A stretch of DNA of 64,000 nucleotides from BOG-908 sp965198825 (GTDB lineage Bacteria; Pseudomonadota; Alphaproteobacteria; Acetobacterales; Acetobacteraceae), in contig CBDAQB010000002.1 of NCBI GenBank assembly GCA_965198825.1, forward strand, positions 744,001-808,000, in the 5' to 3' direction. The position numbers and the translations under genes were made by a program. Positions 42,329 to 49,841 of the stretch are shown piece after piece (the first letter of the stretch is position 1; every line of letters starts with the position of its first letter). The notes beneath the pieces were generated by a model. That model saw only the letters and a list, made by a program, of their open reading frames with translations. It had not been told where the DNA came from and did not search any database.

Positions 42329-44887
42329 ATGACCGGCCGTTCCGATGGCGCGTCGCCGACCATGGCACAGTGGTTCGCGCTGAAATCCGAGCACCCTGAT
42401 GCGCTTCTCTTCATGCGCATGGGCGATTTCTTTGAAATGTTCTTCGAGGACGCGGAAGCCGCCGCAGCCGCTCTCGACATCACGTTGACCAAGCGCGGCG
42501 AACACGCCGGCGCGCCCATTCCGATGTGCGGGGTGCCTGTCAACAACGCGGACCTTTATCTCGCCAGGCTGATCAGGCGCGGTTTCAGGGTGGCGGTCGC
42601 CGAGCAGATGGAGGCGGCCGACGCCCGCAGCGGCCGTGGTCCGATCCGCCGCGAAATCGTCAGGCTGGTGACGCCGGGAACGCTGACGGAGGACTCGCTG
42701 CTCGAAGCCGGGCGGGCGAATTTCCTGCTCGCGCTGGTGGTCAATCCGGATTGCCTCGGCGCCGCCTGGCTCGAGATCTCCACCGGCCTGTTCCAGACCG
42801 AGGCGCTGAAGCCGGAGGCGTTGGCATCCCTGCTGGGCAGACTGGACCCGGCCGAGATCCTGGCGGCCGATGATCTCGACCTTGGCGACTGGTCCGGGCA
42901 GCGTGCGCCCGCTCCGGCCCCGCCGCCGCCGATGGCAGCAAGGCGGCGGCTCGCAGATGCGTTCGGCGCGGCCAGCCTCGATGCGTTCGGCACCTTTTCG
43001 GATGCGGAGGCGACGGCTGCCGCCTGGGCGATCGACTATGTCCGGCTTACCCAGGCCGGGCGCATGCCGCACCTCTCCTACCCCGTGCCCGTTGGGGAGG
43101 CGGCGCAGATGGCGATGGATGCGGCGACGCGCGCGAGCCTCGAAATTCTCCGCTCGCGCGACGGCGGAACGGCGTTGACCCTGCAATCCAGCGTCACACG
43201 CACGATCGGCAATCCCGGGGCCCGCCTGCTGGGAAGCTGGCTCGCGGCACCGCTGGTCTCGGCACCCGCCGTTGCGGCCAGGCAGGACGGCTGGGCCTAT
43301 CTCGTCGCCGAACCCGCCCGGCTTGCCGCCTTGCGCGCGGGCCTTCGCGGCGCGCCGGACATGGCACGCGCGCTGGGGCGGCTGGCGCTCGGCCGCGGCA
43401 CGCCGCGTGATCTGGCGACCATACGCGCCGGCCTCGCGAGCGCGGACGATGTGGCCCGCGCTCTCGACTCGCCAGGTCCGCCCATCATCGACAATGCCGC
43501 GAGCGCGCTGAAGGCAGCGCCTTCGCTCGCCGCCTTGCTCGGCCGTGCCCTGGCCGAGCCTGCGCCCGCGAAGCTCGAGGACGGCGGGGCTATCGCCCCA
43601 GGCTTCGACGGCGAACTCGATGCCGAACGCGGGCTGCGCGACGACAGCAGGCGGGTGATCTCCACGCTGCAACTGGATTACTGCCAGCGTTTCGGTGTGG
43701 CGAGTCTCAAGATCAAGCATCACGCCCAGCTCGGCTATGTCGTCGAAGCGCCGGCCTCCGCAGTGGACAGCCTGCGCGCCCACCAGGACCTCACCCTGCG
43801 CCAGAGCATGGTCAACGGCGCCCGCTTCACACACCCCGAGCTTTCCGCACTGGACCGCCGGATCACCGAAGCTGCGGACCGTGCCCAGGCTCGCGAGCGG
43901 CTGATCTTCGCCTCCCTCGTCGCGGACGTCCTGGCCCACGCCACGACCGTTGCGGCAGCCGCCGAGGCGCTCGCCCTTCTCGACGCGCTGCAATCCTGCG
44001 CGCGCCTCGCCGAAGGCGGCGACTGGTGCCGCCCGGAAGTGGACGACACGGACGCCTTCTGCATTACGGCAGGCCGCCATCCCGTCGTGGAAGGCGCGCT
44101 CTCCAGCGGCGCGGCCTTCGTGCCGAACGACTGCGACCTCTCGCCCGACCGCCGCGTGCTGCTTCTCACCGGCCCGAACATGGCAGGCAAATCAACCTAT
44201 CTTCGCCAGAACGCCCTTCTCGCCATTCTCGCCCAAGCCGGCCTTCCCGTGCCCGCAGCACGCGCCCGAATCGGCGTGGTGGACCGATTGTTCAGCCGGG
44301 TGGGCGCCGCGGACGAACTCGCGCGCGGTCGCTCCACCTTCATGGTCGAAATGATCGAGACCGCCGCCATCCTCCACCAGGCCGGCCCGCGCAGCCTCGT
44401 CATCGTGGACGAAATCGGCCGCGGCACCGCCACCCTGGACGGGCTCGCCATCGCCTGGGCCGTGCTCGAAGCCCTGCACAGCCAGGTGCGCAGCCGTACC
44501 ATTTTCGCCACCCATTTCCACGAACTCGCACGCCTCACCGAAGCGTTGCCGCGGCTGAAGCCGCACATGATGCGTGTGCGCGAATGGCGCGGCGACGTCG
44601 TTTTCCTGCACGAAGTGGCCGAAGGCGCGGCCGGCCGGAGCTGGGGCGTGCATGTCGCCAAACTCGCCGGCGTGCCCGCAGCCGTCGTGCGCCGCGCTGC
44701 GGTTTTGTTGACGTCGCTCGAACGCGGGCGCGAGCCGGTCATTGCGGATTTGCCGTTGTTCGCGTCGCTGCCAGAGGCGGCGTCATCGCCTTTGGAAGAG
44801 GCGCTCGATGGGGTGGATCCGGATGCGTTGAGTGGGCGCGAGGCTTTGGCTTTGGTTTATCGGTTGGTGGGTTTGAGGAAGGGGTAG
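42329..44887 (+). CDS. mutS: DNA mismatch repair protein MutS
   Basis: 852 aa; ATG at 42329, with a second ATG at 42362. The mismatch-binding domain has MRMGDFFEMF (the Phe-x-Glu wedge motif), followed by connector, lever and clamp. The ATPase domain has Walker A TGPNMAGKST, Walker B LVIVDEIGRGTATLDG and signature GRSTFMVEM. The C-terminal helix-turn-helix part is complete (ALSGREALALVYRLVGL). It recognises mispairs and recruits MutL. Full length for the family. Ends 7 bp before repeat copy 5. Confidence 0.98.
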   Translation: MTGRSDGASPTMAQWFALKSEHPDALLFMRMGDFFEMFFEDAEAAAAALDITLTKRGEHAGAPIPMCGVPVNNADLYLARLIRRGFRVAVAEQMEAADARSGRGPIRREIVRLVTPGTLTEDSLLEAGRANFLLALVVNPDCLGAAWLEISTGLFQTEALKPEALASLLGRLDPAEILAADDLDLGDWSGQRAPAPAPPPPMAARRRLADAFGAASLDAFGTFSDAEATAAAWAIDYVRLTQAGRMPHLSYPVPVGEAAQMAMDAATRASLEILRSRDGGTALTLQSSVTRTIGNPGARLLGSWLAAPLVSAPAVAARQDGWAYLVAEPARLAALRAGLRGAPDMARALGRLALGRGTPRDLATIRAGLASADDVARALDSPGPPIIDNAASALKAAPSLAALLGRALAEPAPAKLEDGGAIAPGFDGELDAERGLRDDSRRVISTLQLDYCQRFGVASLKIKHHAQLGYVVEAPASAVDSLRAHQDLTLRQSMVNGARFTHPELSALDRRITEAADRAQARERLIFASLVADVLAHATTVAAAAEALALLDALQSCARLAEGGDWCRPEVDDTDAFCITAGRHPVVEGALSSGAAFVPNDCDLSPDRRVLLLTGPNMAGKSTYLRQNALLAILAQAGLPVPAARARIGVVDRLFSRVGAADELARGRSTFMVEMIETAAILHQAGPRSLVIVDEIGRGTATLDGLAIAWAVLEALHSQVRSRTIFATHFHELARLTEALPRLKPHMMRVREWRGDVVFLHEVAEGAAGRSWGVHVAKLAGVPAAVVRRAAVLLTSLERGREPVIADLPLFASLPEAASSPLEEALDGVDPDALSGREALALVYRLVGLRKG

Positions 44888-44893
44888 GAAGGA

Positions 44894-45005
44894 CTTCTTT
44901 TTTGAAAAAAAGAAGCAAAAAACTTTTGACCTTGGGACCGAGATCGTGACGTTGGCCCGGCTTTCATTCGCGAAAGTTTTTTGCTTCTTTTTTTCAAAAA
45001 AGAAG
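44894..45005. repeat. double-hairpin repeat, copy 5
   Basis: Both palindromes CTTC..GAAG type (44894-44915 and 44984-45005). Core GGGACCGAGATCGTGA. 7 bp after the mutS stop and about 35 bp before the MaoC gene start. Confidence 0.9.
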
Positions 45006-45039
45006 TTCTTCCTGTCTTCATCAGCATTTGGAGCAAAAC

Positions 45040-45492
45040 GTGACGGCAAAACTGGAAGCCCTGAGGTCCCGCATAGGCGAGGAAATGAGCGTCTCGGATT
45101 GGCTCTTGATCGACCAGGCGCGGATCGATGCGTTCGCTGCCGCGACGGAGGATTTCCAGTGGATACACGTCGACCGGGAACGCGCGGCGGCGGGTCCTTT
45201 CGGCGGCACCATCGCGCATGGGTTTCTGACGCTCTCGCTGCTGCCGAGGCTAACCGGGGGCGTTTGGCACCAGGAGGTGGGCGTGCATACCGCGCTCAAT
45301 TATGGGCTCGACAAGCTGCGTTTTCTGACGCCGGTGCGCGCCGGGTCGCGCATCCGAAATCGTTTGAAGCTCGTATCGGCTGATTCGCGCGGCGAGGACC
45401 GCACGCTCATCGGCTTCGAGAATACGGTGGAGATCGAAGGCGAGGCCAAGCCGGCGCTGATCGCAACGACTCTCGTTCTGGCGTTCCACTAA
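45040..45492 (+). CDS. MaoC-family (R)-hydratase
   Basis: 150 aa from the GTG at 45040, preceded by GGAG at good spacing; a TTG at 45028 is the alternative. Hot-dog fold hydratase: DWLLIDQARIDAFAAATEDFQWIHVD gives the catalytic Asp and His, GPFGGTIAHGFLTLSLLP the substrate tunnel, and LNYGLDKLRFLTPVRAGSRIRNRLKL the central helix and strands. It hydrates enoyl-CoA thioesters to (R)-3-hydroxyacyl-CoA. It stands alone between mutS and the sigma factor gene. Confidence 0.9.
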   Translation: MTAKLEALRSRIGEEMSVSDWLLIDQARIDAFAAATEDFQWIHVDRERAAAGPFGGTIAHGFLTLSLLPRLTGGVWHQEVGVHTALNYGLDKLRFLTPVRAGSRIRNRLKLVSADSRGEDRTLIGFENTVEIEGEAKPALIATTLVLAFH

Positions 45493-45614
45493 GCTCTTCC
45501 GGCGATCCATTGAGGCGGGCGCATCCGATAGGCGGGCGCACGCCGATATGATTTATCTGGGCTGCGTCCACCCGGCAGGAAGAGCCTGCAGGATACATGG
45601 TCCAGGGAGCCAGA

Positions 45615-46184
45615 ATGATGCAGACAGACGGGAGCGGGGCCTCGAGCGCCCCATCCGAAGCCGCACGCCTGATCGAACGTTGCGCTACCGGCGACCGCGC
45701 CGCTTTCCGCCAGCTTTATGCTGCCTGGAGCGGTCGCATGCACGGCGTGGCGTTGCGCATCACCCGGGATCCGGGCCTCGCCGCCGATGCCACGCACGAC
45801 GCTTTCGTGCAGGTGTGGCAGCAGGCCGGCAAGTTCGACTCGGCACGTGGCGAGGCGGCGTCCTGGCTGCTGAGCCTGTCGCGTTACCGCGCGCTCGATC
45901 TGGTGCGCCGTCGCGGGCGCGAGGTGCTTGGCCACGAGGCGATCGAGGAGGAGCCCGATCTCACGGCCGATCCGCTGCGTCAGTTGGTGGATGCCGCTGA
46001 AGGTGGCGCGCTTCACCGTTGCCTGGAGTTGCTTGCTGCCGACCGGCGGCAGCTGGTCATGCTCGCCTTCATCGACGGGCTTTCGCACAGCCAGCTCGCG
46101 TCGCGCTTCGCCATGCCGATCGGCACGGTGAAATCCTGGATCAGGCGCAGTCTGATGGGCCTGAGGGAGTGCCTGGCACCATGA
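45615..46184 (+). CDS. ECF sigma factor (SigK-like)
   Basis: 189 aa from the ATG at 45615, which has CAGGGAGCC upstream; an ATG at 45597 is less likely. Region 2 includes DATHDAFVQVWQQAGKFD and WLLSLSRYRALDLVRR; region 4 has the helix-turn-helix GLSHSQLASRFAMPIGTVKSWIRRSL. It directs RNA polymerase to stress promoters. It overlaps the RskA-type anti-sigma gene by 4 bp (ATGA), the classic paired arrangement, so it is held inactive at the membrane until a signal. Confidence 0.92.
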   Translation: MMQTDGSGASSAPSEAARLIERCATGDRAAFRQLYAAWSGRMHGVALRITRDPGLAADATHDAFVQVWQQAGKFDSARGEAASWLLSLSRYRALDLVRRRGREVLGHEAIEEEPDLTADPLRQLVDAAEGGALHRCLELLAADRRQLVMLAFIDGLSHSQLASRFAMPIGTVKSWIRRSLMGLRECLAP

Positions 46185-46858
46185 GCGGCGTTCTGGATGG
46201 GGACCTCCCCGATACGCTCGCCGGCGAATATGTGCTCGGCGTGCTGGATACGGCCGAAGCGGCAGAGGCCGAGCGGCGGATCGAAGCCGATCCGGGCTTC
46301 GCCGCAGAGGTTCAGGAATGGGAGAGGAGTCTCATGCCTATGACCAGCATCGTGGCGCCGGTGGCGCCCCCCGCGGATCTGTGGGACCGGATCGAGGCGT
46401 CGATCGGCCGACCTGTGAAAAGAACGCCGACTGCCGCTAACGACAATCGAAGTGGTTTCTGGCGGACCATCGCCATCGCTGCCATGGCTGTCGCGGCTGG
46501 ATTTGCGGCATTCGCGTTCCTGCGGCCGGCGCCGCAGCCGGTTGTTGCCGTCATGCTGCCTCTGAAGGATGCCGTTCCGGTGCTGGTCGCCGTCGCGGAG
46601 CCGTCGGGCGCGTATCTGGTGCGCGCGACCTCGGCCATCCCAGTCGCGACGGACCGCGACCTCGAGCTTTGGGCCATGAGGGCAGGGGCGACGAAGCCGG
46701 AGCCGCTGGGCGTCATTCCGCCTGCCGGCCGGGAGGTCACGGCGGGGCTGCCGGACGGCACGACTCTCCTGGTCAGCGTGGAGCCGAAGGGCGGATCGCC
46801 GACCGGGCAGCCGACAGGGCCGGTGGTATATGGCGGCAAGCTGACCCGCTACGAGTGA
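46181..46858 (+). CDS. RskA-type anti-sigma factor
   Basis: 225 aa from the ATG at 46181, in a 4-bp overlap with the sigma gene. The N-terminal sigma-binding helices (LAGEYVLGVLDTAEAAEAERRIEADPGFAAEVQEWE) lack the zinc HxxxCxxC motif. A single membrane helix (TIAIAAMAVAAGFAAFAFL) follows at about 105-123. The outer RskA domain has YLVRATSAIPVATDRDLELWAM and LPDGTTLLVSVEPKGGSPTGQPTGPVVYGG. It binds the sigma factor and releases it after regulated proteolysis. Confidence 0.92.
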   Translation: MSGVLDGDLPDTLAGEYVLGVLDTAEAAEAERRIEADPGFAAEVQEWERSLMPMTSIVAPVAPPADLWDRIEASIGRPVKRTPTAANDNRSGFWRTIAIAAMAVAAGFAAFAFLRPAPQPVVAVMLPLKDAVPVLVAVAEPSGAYLVRATSAIPVATDRDLELWAMRAGATKPEPLGVIPPAGREVTAGLPDGTTLLVSVEPKGGSPTGQPTGPVVYGGKLTRYE

Positions 46859-46865
46859 TGCGATA

Positions 46866-46887
46866 GGCGGGCACGACAGTGCCCGCC
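46866..46887. terminator. hairpin after the anti-sigma gene
   Basis: GGCGGGCAC (46866-46874) and GTGCCCGCC (46879-46887) form a perfect 9-bp stem with a GACA tetraloop, 7 bp after the anti-sigma stop. The stem is strong but is not followed by a T-run. It probably separates the sigma operon from pabB. Confidence 0.5.
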
Positions 46888-46908
46888 AGCCTCGGCTAAG
46901 CTTGCCTC

Positions 46909-48234
46909 ATGCAAGAATGCGCCTGCTTGCCGCTGCCCTGGTGCGAACCGCTGGACGTGCTCGCCCGCGTCGCGGACGAGCCCTACGCTGTCGCACTGCT
47001 GTCGGACGGTTCGCCCGAGGGGCATTGGTCCTACGTGGCGCACCGGCCCGCCGAACGCTTCGGCGGCGGGGATGCCCTGGCTGACGCCCTGCTGCGCTGG
47101 CGAGGCTCCTCGGGCGAGTGCCCGGCCGGTGCGCCGCCGTTCCGAGGCGGCGCGATCGGCCTCGCCGCCTACGAGTGGGGCGCCACGATGGAGCCGACCG
47201 CACCACAGAAGCGCGACGCGCTATGGCCGGACCTGGCCGGCGGCTTCTATGACGGCCTGCTCGCCTTCGACCATTGGGAACGCCGCGCTTGGGCGATTGG
47301 GCGTGGTGTAACGGCGTCGCAGGCCCGGGCCCGCGCGGCCGAAGCCGCAGCGTCTTGCCGCGGCCAGCCAGGCATGCCTCGGTTGCCGCCGGCCGCGACC
47401 TTCTTCGCAACCGGCACCGGCATGGCTTATCGGGAAGCGGTCGAGGACGTGGTCGAAGCCGTGGCGAGCGGTGAGATCTTCCAGGCCAATATCGCCAGGC
47501 GATGGTCAGGGCAGCTGCAGCCGGGCGCGGCGCCGCTCGATCTCCTGGCCGCGCTCATTCAGAAAAGTCCTGCGCCGTTCGCGGGTTATCTGCGGCTTCC
47601 CGGCCTGGCCCTGGTCAGCAACTCGCCTGAGCGGTTCCTGCAAGTGAGCGGGGCAGGGGAGGTGCGCACGCAGCCGATCAAGGGCACGCGTCCGCGCGGC
47701 CGCACTGCCGAAGAGGATGCGGCGTTCGCCGAGGCCTTGCTGGGAAGTGCGAAGGACCATGCAGAGAACCTGATGATCGTCGATTTGATGCGCAACGATC
47801 TGTCGCGCGCCTGCCTGCCCGGGTCGGTGAAAGTGCCGTCGCTCTGCGCCCTGCAGAGTTTTGCGAACGTCCATCACCTCGTTTCCACAGTGACCGGGCG
47901 CCTCGCTGCGGGCCAGACGGCGGCGGATCTTTTCGCCCGCGCCTTTCCGCCTGGATCGATCACCGGCGCGCCGAAGCTGCAGGCGATGGCCGTGATCGCC
48001 AGGCACGAACCGCCACGCGGACCCTATTGCGGCTCGCTGTTCTGGGCCGGCTGCGACGGCGCCTTCGACTCCAGCGTTCTCATACGCACCATCGCGCTGA
48101 GCGAACGGAATGGCGGCTGGCATTTCGAGGTTCGTGCCGGCGCCGCAGTCACCGCGGACAGCATCGCCGCCGAGGAGGACCGCGAAACGATCGCCAAGGT
48201 CGCCGCCATACGCGCCGCCATGACCAGCGCCTGA
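46909..48234 (+). CDS. pabB: aminodeoxychorismate synthase component I
   Basis: 441 aa. The chorismate-binding domain fills the C-terminal 260 residues: GEIFQANIARRW, LVSNSPERFLQV, TQPIKGTRPRGRT (pocket loop), ENLMIVDLMRNDLSR, PGSITGAPK and a final VRAGAAVTADSIAAEE. It converts chorismate and ammonia to 4-amino-4-deoxychorismate for folate. No glutaminase domain is fused, so PabA is encoded elsewhere. The TGA is directly followed by the pabC ATG, so the two steps are co-transcribed. Confidence 0.95.
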   Translation: MQECACLPLPWCEPLDVLARVADEPYAVALLSDGSPEGHWSYVAHRPAERFGGGDALADALLRWRGSSGECPAGAPPFRGGAIGLAAYEWGATMEPTAPQKRDALWPDLAGGFYDGLLAFDHWERRAWAIGRGVTASQARARAAEAAASCRGQPGMPRLPPAATFFATGTGMAYREAVEDVVEAVASGEIFQANIARRWSGQLQPGAAPLDLLAALIQKSPAPFAGYLRLPGLALVSNSPERFLQVSGAGEVRTQPIKGTRPRGRTAEEDAAFAEALLGSAKDHAENLMIVDLMRNDLSRACLPGSVKVPSLCALQSFANVHHLVSTVTGRLAAGQTAADLFARAFPPGSITGAPKLQAMAVIARHEPPRGPYCGSLFWAGCDGAFDSSVLIRTIALSERNGGWHFEVRAGAAVTADSIAAEEDRETIAKVAAIRAAMTSA

Positions 48235-48987
48235 ATGGACATCCCGGCCGACGACCGCGGTTTCTCGCTTGGCGTCGGCCTGTTCGAAACCATCCTGGTC
48301 GAACACGGCGAACCGGCCTTCTGGCAGGAACACATGGACCGTCTGGCACGCGGCTGCGTCCGGCTCGGCCTGCCCGTGCCAGCCTCATCGGATTGCGCAG
48401 AAGCCGCCAAGATGGCGATCAGCCGGGACGCGGCAGGCGAACCTCGCGCCGCGCTGCGTCTCACCTGGACCGGCGGCAGTGGCGCACGCGGACTGCCAGG
48501 GCCGGTATCGCCAAAACCTCGTCTCGTCGCCTCCGCATCGCCGCTCGGCGCGCCGCCGGAACAGATCTCGCTGGCGACCGCCACCATCCGGCGCAACGCC
48601 GCCTCGGTCACCTCGCGGTTCAAAACTCTCAGCTATCTCGACAACGTCGTCGCGCGCGAAGAAGCCAACGCCGCGGGCGCCGGCGAAGCACTCATGCTGA
48701 ACACCGAAGGTTTTCTCGCGAGCGGCGCAGCATCGAACCTGTTCTGGTTCGAAGGCGCGGATCTCTGCACGCCCGCCCTCTCCTGCGGCGTGCTCGACGG
48801 CATCATGCGCGCCGACGTGATTCGCCGCGCCTGCACCGTGGGCATCGCTGTGCGGGAGGTTGTTGCGAAACCTTCAGTGCTGTTTGAGAGCGATGGGGTT
48901 TTTCTTACTAGCAGCCTGATTGGTTGCGTGGCTGTTGGGCTCTTGGATGGAAAGGAAGTGGTAAGAAGGAAGGGAGTTCTTTTTTGA
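48235..48987 (+). CDS. pabC: aminodeoxychorismate lyase (aminotransferase class IV)
   Basis: 250 aa, start adjacent to the pabB stop. Class IV PLP fold: DRGFSLGVGLFETILVEHG at the start, then the PLP lysine in SRFKTLSYLDNVVAREEA, LNTEGFLASGAASNLFWF and GVLDGIMRADVI. It splits aminodeoxychorismate into 4-aminobenzoate and pyruvate. The last codons (GVLF and TGA) lie inside repeat copy 6, so the repeat supplies the stop codon and the C-terminal residues. Confidence 0.9.
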   Translation: MDIPADDRGFSLGVGLFETILVEHGEPAFWQEHMDRLARGCVRLGLPVPASSDCAEAAKMAISRDAAGEPRAALRLTWTGGSGARGLPGPVSPKPRLVASASPLGAPPEQISLATATIRRNAASVTSRFKTLSYLDNVVAREEANAAGAGEALMLNTEGFLASGAASNLFWFEGADLCTPALSCGVLDGIMRADVIRRACTVGIAVREVVAKPSVLFESDGVFLTSSLIGCVAVGLLDGKEVVRRKGVLF

Positions 48988-49088
48988 AAAAAAGAACCAA
49001 AAAACTTTTGCGACTTTGGGCTGAGCCTGCGTCACGATCTCGGTCCCAGAATGTAAAAGTTTTTTGCTTCTTTTTTTCAAAAAAGAAG
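48976..49088. repeat. double-hairpin repeat, copy 6
   Basis: Left palindrome GTTC..GAAC (48976-48997), right palindrome CTTC..GAAG (49067-49088), inverted core (CACGATCTCGGTCCC). It lies between convergent pabC and gloB; the pabC stop is in the left hairpin and the gloB stop is 9 bp beyond the right one. Confidence 0.9.
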
Positions 49089-49096
49089 TGCTTGCC

Positions 49097-49837
49097 TTAG
49101 AATCTGTCCTTTGCAGCCCTGAGCTTTCCAAGCTCCTCAGCCGAAGAAGCGAGCAGGAACGGATTGGCCAAAAGTTCATCCGAGAGGCGAGAAGGCACGG
49201 TCGCCTCGCCTGCCGCACGCTTGCGCGTCACTTCCTCGGCCTGCGCCTTGAGCACCTGGTTATCGGGAAGCACAGACAGCGCGAAGCGGGCGTTGCTTTG
49301 GGTATATTCGTGTCCGCAGCAGACGAGTGTGTCGCCTGGCAGGACGGCGAGCGCGCGCAGGGACGCGTACATTTCCGCTGGCGTGCCTTCGAGCAGGCGT
49401 CCGCAGCCTAGGCTGAACAGGGTGTCGCCGCAGAGCAGCACGTCGCCTTCCGGGAAGAAGTAGGCGATGTGGCCGCGTGTGTGCCCTGGCGTGTCGATGA
49501 TGTGGGCGGTGGCCGCGCCGAACTTGATGGTGTCGCCGCCTCTGACGGCCTGGTCGAGGTGCGGCAGGCGGTGGGCGTCGGCGGCGGCGCCGATGACCGG
49601 ACATTTGTAGCGTGCACGGACTTCGTCTGTGCCGGCGGTGTGGTCGGGGTGGTGGTGGGTGAGCAGGATGACGTCCAGCCGGCCGCCGTCGGCGTCGATT
49701 GCGGCCGAGACCGCGGCGGCGTCGGCGGGGTCCACGATGGCGACCGCGCCGGAGGATGCCTCGTGCAACAGCCAGGCGTAATTGTCGGAGAGGATGGGTA
49801 TTGCGCGTGCGGTGACGTGCGGGTGCGGCGCCGCCAT
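49097..49837 (-). CDS. gloB: hydroxyacylglutathione hydrolase (glyoxalase II)
   Basis: 246 aa. Metallo-beta-lactamase fold with LLTHHHPDHT (metal ligands), TPGHTRGHIAYFFPEGDVLLCGDTLFSLGCGRLLEGT and GHEYTQSNARFA, all typical of GloB. It hydrolyses S-D-lactoylglutathione, the last step of methylglyoxal removal. The C-terminal substrate-binding helices (TVPSRLSDELLANPFL) are complete. It begins 4 bp after the stop of the hybrid kinase on the same strand, so both may be one transcript, ending at repeat copy 6. Confidence 0.95.
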   Translation of the reverse strand: MAAPHPHVTARAIPILSDNYAWLLHEASSGAVAIVDPADAAAVSAAIDADGGRLDVILLTHHHPDHTAGTDEVRARYKCPVIGAAADAHRLPHLDQAVRGGDTIKFGAATAHIIDTPGHTRGHIAYFFPEGDVLLCGDTLFSLGCGRLLEGTPAEMYASLRALAVLPGDTLVCCGHEYTQSNARFALSVLPDNQVLKAQAEEVTRKRAAGEATVPSRLSDELLANPFLLASSAEELGKLRAAKDRF

Positions 49838-49841
49838 GTGG

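Noticed and set aside
42314..44080. Long open frame (588 codons) antisense to mutS
   Set aside because: mutS on the other strand is complete with all its motifs; the antisense frame is an effect of high GC and has no recognisable protein features.
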